Shown: in pieces, positions 52,278-59,577 of the stretch | How the letters are laid out: every line of letters starts with the position of its first letter | Position numbering within the stretch: the first letter of the stretch is position 1 | Assembly (NCBI RefSeq): GCF_042686025.1 | Contig: NZ_JBHUOZ010000001.1 | Coordinates: 620,001-684,000, forward strand | Reading direction: 5' to 3' | Length of the DNA: 64,000 nucleotides | Source: Terrimonas rubra | Lineage (GTDB): Bacteria; Bacteroidota; Bacteroidia; Chitinophagales; Chitinophagaceae | Translations under genes and position numbers: made by a program | The notes under the pieces: generated by a model | Databases searched by the model: none | What the model was told of the DNA's origin: nothing | The model's input: the letters and a program-made list of their open reading frames with translations, nothing else

Positions 52278-52961
52278 TTAATCTTTTTTACTAACAATAA
52301 GATTCCTGAAATGAGCCTCCGTTCCCGGCCCTACCCATAAACCAATGCTTCCCCGTAAACCTTCACCATGTTTCAGATCCGAAACGATCAATACAGGCTG
52401 AGCCGCATCATGCACAAATAATTTTGCCGTATTGCCCTCTACTTCTATTTTTACTTTTGTCCACTTACCCGGTTCCAGGTCAACATAGCTTTCATATTTC
52501 TCCGGAAATTCTTTTCTAAGCTTGTACCAGGGAAATTCGGGGAAGGAAATATATTGGGTTGAATGATTGCGGCGTACCTGGTCATCGGCCCGGCCGTTTG
52601 TGGGACGCAGGTAAAAACATTCAAATTTTTCGTTTGCTTTATCTACCCTGAAAGCTATGCCTACAAAGCCCCTGGCACCTTCACCGCTGTTCTTCATCGG
52701 CTCACCTGCCAGCTCCACTTCAATGGTGCCGTTATGGAAGGCGGTATCGCTTAGTTTTGCTATTCTTAATTCTGTATCGGCGCCTGGTGCGGCGTCATAT
52801 ACTTTTACCGATTTCTTCCCTTTAAACAATGCCGGTTGCATTCCTACATTCGCCGATTTTAAATGTATGGTGTCTGTCAAAGTATATTGGAGCTTACCCG
52901 TTTGCGACTGTATAAATGTACCGGCGAAAATAACCGGTATAAAAAATAATAACCGTTTCAT
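52278..52961 (-). CDS. Exported concanavalin-like (LamG/DUF1080-type) protein
   Basis: 227 residues with a signal peptide (LLFFIPVIFAGTFIQSQ). The mature protein has the jelly-roll pattern: FHNGTIEVELAGEP, FVGIAFRVDKANEKFECFYLR, WTKVKIEVEGNTAKLFVHDA and GSIGLWVGPGTEAHFRNLIV. This resembles 3-keto-disaccharide hydrolase (DUF1080) or LamG domains that bind or cut glycans. No catalytic residue can be named. Substrate unknown. Confidence 0.7.
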   Translation of the reverse strand: MKRLLFFIPVIFAGTFIQSQTGKLQYTLTDTIHLKSANVGMQPALFKGKKSVKVYDAAPGADTELRIAKLSDTAFHNGTIEVELAGEPMKNSGEGARGFVGIAFRVDKANEKFECFYLRPTNGRADDQVRRNHSTQYISFPEFPWYKLRKEFPEKYESYVDLEPGKWTKVKIEVEGNTAKLFVHDAAQPVLIVSDLKHGEGLRGSIGLWVGPGTEAHFRNLIVSKKD

Positions 52962-53180
52962 CTATTGATCGTTTATTAAAGGTTTCTGTTAATACCTAAA
53001 TATAAAACCAATTCTAAAACCCAAAAGTTAAATTATGATCAATGGTGCTTTAAGTTGTACGTAATAAGTGGAGCATTGTACGCTTTTAGCTTTCAGCATT
53101 AAGCTTTGGGCCTTCTTCCCACCCCTTGTTTATCTCCCCAAACCTTATGAACTTTGCCCTTTTAAAATTGTAATACTATC

Positions 53181-53819
53181 ATGAAGACAATATATTACTG
53201 TTACGACGCCTATTGCGGCTGGTGTTACGGCTTCAGCGGGGTAATGAAAAAACTGAGCGAGACCTATAAGGAGCATTTTTATTTTGAGGTATTAAGCGGC
53301 GGCATGATCGTAGGAGAGCATGTAAAACCTATCAGCGCCATAGCCAGTTACATTAAAGAGGCATACCCTACGGTAGAAGAAAGGACTGGTGTAAAGTTTG
53401 GTGAAGATTTTTTGTGGCATATCAACAACCCCGATAAAAGCGACTGGTACCTCAACTCGCTTAAACCGGCCATAGCCTTATCTGTGTTTAAAGATTACTA
53501 CCCCGATAACCAGGTAGCATTTGCCGCCGACCTGCAATATGCATTAAACTTTGAAGGCCGCGACCTGGACGATGATGAGGCCTATCGTCATTTACTGGAA
53601 AAATATACCATCCACCCGGAAGAGTTTTATACTAAACTAAAAAGCCCTGAATATAAAAAGCTGGCCGAAGAGGAGTTTGAAATGTGCCGCCAGCTACAGG
53701 TACGGGGCTTTCCCGCTGTATTATTACAGGCAAACGATAATAAGTTTTATATGTTGGGCAATGGTTATACCGATTACGAGACCATGGACCAGCGCTTTAA
53801 ACAGGTTCTGGAACTTTAA
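53181..53819 (+). CDS. DsbA-family thioredoxin-fold protein
   Basis: 212 residues, no signal peptide, so cytoplasmic. The redox motif C12-G-W-C15 stands in YYCYDAYCGWCYGFSG at the start, and the cis-proline is in VRGFPAVLLQ near the end. The long helical insertion and this layout resemble FrnE/DsbA-like cytoplasmic oxidoreductases and HCCA isomerase relatives. The natural substrate is unknown. Monocistronic. Confidence 0.82.
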   Translation: MKTIYYCYDAYCGWCYGFSGVMKKLSETYKEHFYFEVLSGGMIVGEHVKPISAIASYIKEAYPTVEERTGVKFGEDFLWHINNPDKSDWYLNSLKPAIALSVFKDYYPDNQVAFAADLQYALNFEGRDLDDDEAYRHLLEKYTIHPEEFYTKLKSPEYKKLAEEEFEMCRQLQVRGFPAVLLQANDNKFYMLGNGYTDYETMDQRFKQVLEL

Positions 53820-53831
53820 TAACAGTTATAA

Positions 53832-53868
53832 AAAAGAGCCCCTTTTGCTATTCAAAAGGGGCTCTTTT
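53832..53868. terminator. Bidirectional terminator
   Basis: A perfect 16-bp stem (AAAAGAGCCCCTTTTG and its complement) with a CTATT loop, between convergent genes with stops at 53819 and 53885. Confidence 0.9.
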
Positions 53869-53884
53869 AAAATCCATTTATCTT

Positions 53885-54682
53885 TTAACTGGTTCTGCCA
53901 AAACGCAGGCCACCATTCTTCTGCATTTCATCCATCACTTTCTTCCTTTCCGCCTCATATTCGGCAGTCGTATGTTTTTTCTTGCCTTTTGGGGGTTTAA
54001 TGGTATCCAGTTTTACTTTATCAGATACCGAAGTAGCTTTATATACAATGCGGCCATTGCCATTGTCCAGCTCCAGGATCAGGCCGGGCAATTGTCCTTC
54101 ATAAGGGTTGGGGCCGGCAGCTACCGGGATCGCGGTGGTAAACCAGGCCACTATCGGTAAAGTATCTACACTCTCGGCTCTTTCAATTTTACCATCTACC
54201 ATGGTTGTTTTAAAGCTCTTGGCAATACGCGATGTAGTAGCTTTCATAGCAGGATAACCCAGAATGGTCCTGGTTTCACCGGTCATTTTCCAGTTCATGA
54301 TCCTGATACTGTCTTCCACAATGAATGTTTTATCAAACAATTCTCTTTTCTCTGTTTTTAATTTGGTATTAAAATCGGTAAATACTACATCGCCGCCACC
54401 CATGTTAACAGTACGGAATTGTACGCTACCCGTACTCATTTCCGGCTCAGGGGCCTGTTCGGCTACCTGCCATAGCGATTGGTTATTGCCAAACCTCAGT
54501 TCAAAATAGCTGGTCCGGCTTTTGGGTAATTCTACCCCCTCAGGCAGGCCCTGTATCTGTATTTGCCCCTGTAACTGGGTTATCATTTCGTATTGTACTA
54601 AACCCGCTTTGGTTTGGGCCATGCTCACGGCAGCTAAAATTGTGGCAGCACCTGTTGCCAGTAAATGTCGTATCATATACAT
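53885..54682 (-). CDS. GLPGLI family exported protein
   Basis: 265 residues with a signal peptide ending VSMAQT. The family-name region reads NPYEGQLPGLILELDNGNGR, close to the GLPGLI consensus, and precedes the VYKATSVSD strand. The middle shows the usual block WKMTGETRTILGYPAMKATT and an AWFTTAIP motif. The function of GLPGLI proteins is unknown; they are exported and often paired with outer-membrane barrels. Here it is divergent from a two-component system, with no barrel adjacent. Confidence 0.85.
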   Translation of the reverse strand: MYMIRHLLATGAATILAAVSMAQTKAGLVQYEMITQLQGQIQIQGLPEGVELPKSRTSYFELRFGNNQSLWQVAEQAPEPEMSTGSVQFRTVNMGGGDVVFTDFNTKLKTEKRELFDKTFIVEDSIRIMNWKMTGETRTILGYPAMKATTSRIAKSFKTTMVDGKIERAESVDTLPIVAWFTTAIPVAAGPNPYEGQLPGLILELDNGNGRIVYKATSVSDKVKLDTIKPPKGKKKHTTAEYEAERKKVMDEMQKNGGLRFGRTS

Positions 54683-54767
54683 AAATTATTTGCACCAAAG
54701 CTATTAGTAAGCGGTTAACTGCTGGGTTAACACACCTTGCTTTTAGGTTAATAAAGGTTAAAAGAAC

Positions 54768-54797
54768 TTGCAGCGCAGTAAGGGCGGCATATTTTTG
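54768..54797 (+). promoter_or_regulatory. Promoter of the histidine kinase operon
   Basis: TTG at 54768-54770, 19 bases, then TATTTTTG at 54790-54797, the same spacing as the psd promoter. It lies about 90 bases before the ATG at 54889. Confidence 0.6.
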
Positions 54798-54888
54798 TAT
54801 CCCGGTAATAAAACATTAATTGTATTTTCAGTCAGCTTTATACCGGGAGCAGGTAAGTACGGGTTATAAAAAGCAACTCCTTCAAAAA

Positions 54889-56568
54889 ATGAAAGCATCA
54901 CATTGGTATAAAATATTAGTGGCTCTGGCTCTTGCACTGGTGACAGGCTTCCAGGTCTACTGGTTAAAAGACACCTATAACCGGGAACGGCAGGCTCTTA
55001 CCGTAAAAACCAACGGCCTCTTCAACGAAATGGTCCGCGCCATGCAGGACTCAGCCCTCCAGGCCCGTATACCTTTCAGATTGGTGAAGGACTCCACCCA
55101 GAAAAAAAAGGTCAATGTAAACCAGGTGACCAGGACCCGTCCCCAACCTGCTGAAAAAGATATCAGGATCGCCCGGGTGGCAGCGGCATTACAGCACCAG
55201 ACCAAACAACAGGACAGTGTACCCGTACCAGGTAATATTGTCATTACGTTCCATAGTGATAATATTACATTCAACTCAATGGACAAATCATTTTTTGATT
55301 CCCTGTCACCTGATAAAATTCAGAAAATTGTGGTGGACAGGCGTAAAAGTTTAAAGGACTCCGCCGGGGCACTGGCTTTCCGCGTTTTAGATTCCCTGAA
55401 ACTTTTTTCCCTTAGAAAAGATAGTAATGCTAAAAAGCCAAAATCAAAACCTCCTGTAAAAGGCGATGTAGCCAATATAAGTGTCAGCACTACCTGGAAA
55501 AAAACCAGTGACAATAAGCCTCCCGTTACTACCTATGTAGAACCCAGGCAGATATCCTTTACACTGGACTCCCTGTTTAAGGACCTGCTGAATGATACGG
55601 TAATACATAAATCATTTACGAAACTGTTGGTTCAGGAAAAAATTCCTGTCGATTTCAACGTAAGCCGTACTGACAGCACCGATAGCCTGCCGGCAAAAAA
55701 AATTACTCCGTTCTCAGGAACCACCGATCAAAACATGTACAAATTACAACTGGGCAATAATACCGGCTACCTGCTTAACAATATAAAACTACCCATATTA
55801 TTCTCTATACTCCTGGTAGGTGTTACCGTTTTTTCATTCTGGTTATTATACCGTAACTGGCAAAAACAAAAACGCCTTACCGATATTAAAAACGAATTCA
55901 TCAGCAATATAACCCACGAACTAAAAACACCTATTGCCACCGTAGGGGTTGCCATGGAAGCCCTGAGCAATTTTAATGCACTCAACAACCCGGAAAGGGC
56001 CAAAGAATATATCGATATTTCCAAACAGGAGTTAAGCCGCCTGTCCCTGCTGGTAGACAAGGTTTTAAAACTCTCCATGTTTGAAAACCGGGAAATAGAA
56101 TTGCAGCAATCACCGGTAGACCTGCGGGAGATAACACAGGAAGTGATCAGTTCCATGCGCCTGCAGATTGAAAAAAAGAAAGCCGTATGCCAGTTGGAAG
56201 TTACCGGAAATGCTATTGTGAAAGGCGATAAAATGCACCTGTTAAGCGTGGTATACAACTTACTGGACAATGCCTTAAAATACAGTACCGGCAAACCGGT
56301 GGTGAATGTAAATATCCGGGCCGACGAGCAGGGTGTACGTCTCCAGGTTACAGATAACGGTATCGGCATCCCATCCGAATATACCGGTAAGATTTTTGAC
56401 AAATTTTTCAGGGTACCGCATGGCGATGTGCATACGGCAAAAGGGTACGGCCTGGGGCTAAGTTATGTATGGCAGGTAGTACAAAAACACGGCGGCTCCA
56501 TAGAAGTTTTTTCAAAACCGGGCGAGGGTACTACCTTTAGTATCCAATTACCCAAATTTTCAGCGTAA
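54889..56568 (+). CDS. Sensor histidine kinase
   Basis: 559 residues from the ATG at 54889; an upstream TTG at 54820 would add 23 residues with no signal character. TM1 is near residues 8-27. A long Thr/Lys-rich periplasmic part runs to about 295, and TM2 is about 300-322. Then come HisKA with H343 in NITHELKTPIA, N-box LLDNALKYS, G1 DNGIGIP and G2 GYGLGLSYV. No HAMP or PAS domain is seen. It shares a TAATG overlap with the response regulator gene, so they form one operon. Confidence 0.9.
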   Translation: MKASHWYKILVALALALVTGFQVYWLKDTYNRERQALTVKTNGLFNEMVRAMQDSALQARIPFRLVKDSTQKKKVNVNQVTRTRPQPAEKDIRIARVAAALQHQTKQQDSVPVPGNIVITFHSDNITFNSMDKSFFDSLSPDKIQKIVVDRRKSLKDSAGALAFRVLDSLKLFSLRKDSNAKKPKSKPPVKGDVANISVSTTWKKTSDNKPPVTTYVEPRQISFTLDSLFKDLLNDTVIHKSFTKLLVQEKIPVDFNVSRTDSTDSLPAKKITPFSGTTDQNMYKLQLGNNTGYLLNNIKLPILFSILLVGVTVFSFWLLYRNWQKQKRLTDIKNEFISNITHELKTPIATVGVAMEALSNFNALNNPERAKEYIDISKQELSRLSLLVDKVLKLSMFENREIELQQSPVDLREITQEVISSMRLQIEKKKAVCQLEVTGNAIVKGDKMHLLSVVYNLLDNALKYSTGKPVVNVNIRADEQGVRLQVTDNGIGIPSEYTGKIFDKFFRVPHGDVHTAKGYGLGLSYVWQVVQKHGGSIEVFSKPGEGTTFSIQLPKFSA

Positions 56569-57260
56569 TGACACAGCCAGTTAAAGTACTGTACATAGAA
56601 GACGAAACGTTTTTAGGAAAAATTGTGAAGGAAAGCCTGGAAAGCCGCGGCTTTGAAGTACATATGGAAGATGATGGCGCCAAAGCCTTTGCACTCTTTC
56701 AAAAAGTACAACCCGATATCTGTGTACTCGATGTTATGTTACCTAACAAGGACGGCTTTGCCATTGCCGATGAGATCAGGGACGTAAATGAAGACATTCC
56801 CATTATTTTTTTAACCGCCAAGGTGCAAACCGAGGATGTACTGAAAGGTTTTAATGCCGGCGGCAACGACTATATCCGCAAACCCTTCAGTATGGAGGAG
56901 CTTATCGTACGCATACAAAATGCACTGAAAATAAAAACGGGCACACCTGCTGCGCCACCCCAGGATGCCGTATCATTGGGCAGTTACCAGTTTAATATTA
57001 AAAGACAAACTTTAAGCCATAACAACGAAGAAAGAAAACTGTCCTATCGCGAAAGTGAGTTGTTAAAACTACTGTACCAGCACCGCGATGCCATTATCGA
57101 CCGCAGGGATATTTTAAATCTTTTATGGGGCAACGACTCTTTTTTCAACAGCCGTAACCTCGATGTATACATCACCAAACTGCGGAGTTTTTTAAAAGAA
57201 GACCACTCATTGGAAATTATAACCATTAAAGGAATCGGGTATAGGTTTGTAATGCCTTAG
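56568..57260 (+). CDS. OmpR-family response regulator
   Basis: 230 residues. The receiver has the acidic pair E11-D12, phosphoacceptor D55 in CVLDVMLPNKDG, T83 in FLTAK and K105 in RKPFS. The C-terminal winged helix reads LSYRESELLKLLYQHRDAII and YITKLRSFLKEDHSLEIITI. It is coupled to the kinase gene by a one-base overlap. Target genes are unknown, and the neighbouring divergent GLPGLI gene is a possible one. Confidence 0.93.
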   Translation: MTQPVKVLYIEDETFLGKIVKESLESRGFEVHMEDDGAKAFALFQKVQPDICVLDVMLPNKDGFAIADEIRDVNEDIPIIFLTAKVQTEDVLKGFNAGGNDYIRKPFSMEELIVRIQNALKIKTGTPAAPPQDAVSLGSYQFNIKRQTLSHNNEERKLSYRESELLKLLYQHRDAIIDRRDILNLLWGNDSFFNSRNLDVYITKLRSFLKEDHSLEIITIKGIGYRFVMP

Positions 57261-57292
57261 TGCCTACCTTCACCTAAAGTTATCTGCAGTTT

Positions 57293-57595
57293 ATGAAACC
57301 AATGACCCGGTCAAAAGGCACCCTCATCATTTTCATCCTGGTAATCGTTGTGGTAGCCTGGGTTACCAATCCAGGTATGGAAAGTTTTAAAACCTATTTC
57401 AGCAAAACCGCTGAACCCAAATCACCGCCCATCATACAAAGGGTTGATTATAAATTTTACTCTATTTACAATGTAACCTATTACGAGGCCAGGCAAATAC
57501 CACAGCAAACAGCTGATGGCCAGCCCGCCACCGTTGTTGTTCCGGGCAAAACAGAAAAATATGTGGGCCTTTTTACACGGTTTATAAAGCTTTAA
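57293..57595 (+). CDS. Small hypothetical membrane-anchored protein
   Basis: 100 residues with one N-terminal hydrophobic segment (GTLIIFILVIVVVAWVT). The rest is a polar domain with RVDYKFYSIYNVTYYEAR and GKTEKYVGLFTRFIKL. No family recognised. It lies 32 bases after the response regulator gene on the same strand and could be the third gene of that operon. Confidence 0.55.
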   Translation: MKPMTRSKGTLIIFILVIVVVAWVTNPGMESFKTYFSKTAEPKSPPIIQRVDYKFYSIYNVTYYEARQIPQQTADGQPATVVVPGKTEKYVGLFTRFIKL

Positions 57596-57946
57596 TGTTT
57601 TTGGGGCTATCATCGTCCCGTTCACTCATCGGCTACAGTTCCCGCTGTTCGCTGTACTCCGCCACCATTCCTGCCCTGCACACACCTTCAGCGGGGTGCC
57701 GCTGCCATCGGGCAGCCTTTCAGCTTTTTATGGTTATTCAGCACTAATAATGACCAGCCACCAAGAATTGCACAGCGGATTTTCACAGAGTTACAGGAAG
57801 GGGTTGAACATTCTACACTTATAGAAAAAACAGCCTAATGCGCTGTATTCATTCCTTTACCACTGTGGGATATAATTATGGTTCCAGGTGAGCTAATATA
57901 TCTTCTATATTCCGAAATTTCGTATATTTACGAAAACCTATAATAA
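57596..57946. promoter_or_regulatory. Gene-free spacer: GC-rich repeat-like piece and BlaI operator
   Basis: Bases 57605-57720 are GC-rich, with GCTGTTCGCTGTACTCCG and CAGCGGGGTGCCGCTGCCAT, related to pieces near 7150-7225 and 26780-26870. Bases 57918-57935 hold the operator TTTCGTA-TATT-TACGAAA, with CGAAATTTCG overlapping at 57913-57922. The operator ends 11 bases before the BlaI start. Its centre (TATATTTA) resembles a -7 box. Confidence 0.7.
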
Positions 57947-58306
57947 ATGGAGAAACTCTCGGCAAGTGAAGAGGAAGCAATGATTGCCATCTGGAAAACC
58001 GGCCCCGGCTTTGTAAAAGATTTTTTGCAGGCCATGGAAAACACAGAAATACCTTATACCACCCTGGCATCGGTTGTAAAAAACCTGGAGAAAAAGGGTT
58101 ATGTTAAAAGTGAAAAATTTGCCAATGCCTACCGTTACTCCCCCATTATCAAACAGGCCGACTACCGCAAAAGGTATATGAAAGGCGTGGTAAGCAATTT
58201 CTTTCAAAGTTCTTATAAAGAGCTGGTAACTTATTTTGCCAGGGATAAAAAAATATCTGCGGAAGAGTTAAAAGATATTATCAAACTGATTGAAAAAGAA
58301 AAATAG
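57947..58306 (+). CDS. BlaI/MecI/CopY-family repressor
   Basis: 119 residues, a winged-helix repressor that is normally removed by proteolysis when its membrane partner senses a signal. The sequence has LSASEEEAMIAIWKTGPGFV, then IPYTTLASVVKNLEKKGYVK as the recognition helix and wing, and FANAYRYSPIIKQADYRKRY. A palindromic site covers its own promoter, implying autoregulation. The partner M56 gene starts 5 bases after its stop. The same operator stands before the GLPGLI/barrel operon on the opposite strand. Confidence 0.9.
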   Translation: MEKLSASEEEAMIAIWKTGPGFVKDFLQAMENTEIPYTTLASVVKNLEKKGYVKSEKFANAYRYSPIIKQADYRKRYMKGVVSNFFQSSYKELVTYFARDKKISAEELKDIIKLIEKEK

Positions 58307-58311
58307 CCGTC

Positions 58312-59577
58312 ATGGAAAAACTGGGACTACTATTACTGAAAGCCAACCTCGCGATCATTGTATTTACATTGTTTTACTGGTTGTTATTACGTAAAGTAAC
58401 TTTTTACCGCATTAACAGGGTATACCTGTTATTCGCCATCATATTTACTTTATTATTTCCTTTTATCGATATCAGTTTTTTTAGTCCTGTACAACTGGCT
58501 GCCCTGCCCGATATTATACCCGGCGTATTGGTAGAGCCGCAAACAACGGGTACGAGTCCCTGGTATTATGTAACCCTTATCTGGATCACCGGCCTCCTGG
58601 CCTTCGCTCTCCGGTTATTCTTCCAGTTCTACTCCCTGTACAACCTGCATCGCCAGTCGGTACCGGCCAAAGAAACCGGTTATATACGTGTGGTAAAAGA
58701 CCAGATCAGTCCTTTTTCCTTTGGCCCCTACATTTATATTAATCCACAGCTGCACAGCCACGAACAACTGAATATTGTATTGCTGCACGAGCAGATACAT
58801 GTTAAACACAAACACACCCTGGATATTTTATTAGTGGAAATACTCCTGCTGATCAACTGGTTTAACCCGGCTGCCTGGTTAATGAGAAAAGCCGTGAAAG
58901 AAAACCTGGAATATGCTACGGACAGCCAGGTACTTAAAAACGGGGTAATGCCTAAAGAATATCAATACCATTTGCTGAATACTACCTGTATCACGCCTGC
59001 TTTCACCGTACAAAACAGCTTTACCATTGCCGATCTTAAAAAACGTATCATCCAGATGAACACGGAAAAAACATCCAGTAGCAGGTTGTTGTCCTATTCC
59101 GTAATACCCGTTTTATCCGGACTCTTATTATTGCTGAATAAACCTGTACACGACTTTGCCGAAGATGTTCTGGGCATCACACCCGAAACAATTACCACCA
59201 CCACTCAAGAAAATGCAGTAAAAGAAAATGAACCGGTTGTTGAAACTGCCACAAGCCAGGGTTCAGGTAATAAGAAAAAAAACACGCTCTACACATTCAA
59301 GCCATTACAGGTGGCCGGTGAGGCAGGCAACCGTCAGGTGGTCGATGTTCACGCTCCCGCTGCTTCCTCTCTCACTGCTAACATACAAAACAATACAAAA
59401 CCCGTTTCCATGCAAACTGCAGAAGTTATTGTAACGGGTTATGCTTCACCTAAAAAAGTAAGTACTGTAAAAGTTGAGGGAGTTGAATTACCCGTTCAGG
59501 GCGCAGCTAACGGAAAACAGCAGCCCGATAACCAGGTAAAAGTAGTGCAGGGTTTCCCAATACCTCCTAAAAATTAA
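58312..59577 (+). CDS. BlaR1-like M56 metallopeptidase sensor
   Basis: 421 residues. Membrane segments at about 8-25, 36-56, 83-103 and 260-280 surround the cytoplasmic peptidase: H159-E160-Q-I-H163 in LLHEQIHVKHKH, with E200 in KENLEYATD as third ligand. No penicillin-binding domain is present. The C-terminal 140 residues are a Thr/Asn/Gln-rich linker that contains EVIVTGYASPKKVSTVK, recalling the VTGY words in SusC plug regions. It should cleave the upstream BlaI repressor on a signal. Its last 11 bases overlap the convergent barrel gene. Confidence 0.88.
   Translation: MEKLGLLLLKANLAIIVFTLFYWLLLRKVTFYRINRVYLLFAIIFTLLFPFIDISFFSPVQLAALPDIIPGVLVEPQTTGTSPWYYVTLIWITGLLAFALRLFFQFYSLYNLHRQSVPAKETGYIRVVKDQISPFSFGPYIYINPQLHSHEQLNIVLLHEQIHVKHKHTLDILLVEILLLINWFNPAAWLMRKAVKENLEYATDSQVLKNGVMPKEYQYHLLNTTCITPAFTVQNSFTIADLKKRIIQMNTEKTSSSRLLSYSVIPVLSGLLLLLNKPVHDFAEDVLGITPETITTTTQENAVKENEPVVETATSQGSGNKKKNTLYTFKPLQVAGEAGNRQVVDVHAPAASSLTANIQNNTKPVSMQTAEVIVTGYASPKKVSTVKVEGVELPVQGAANGKQQPDNQVKVVQGFPIPPKN

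Noticed and set aside
54820..54888. TTG start for the histidine kinase
   Set aside because: It adds 23 polar residues before the first membrane segment; the ATG at 54889 gives the normal layout.
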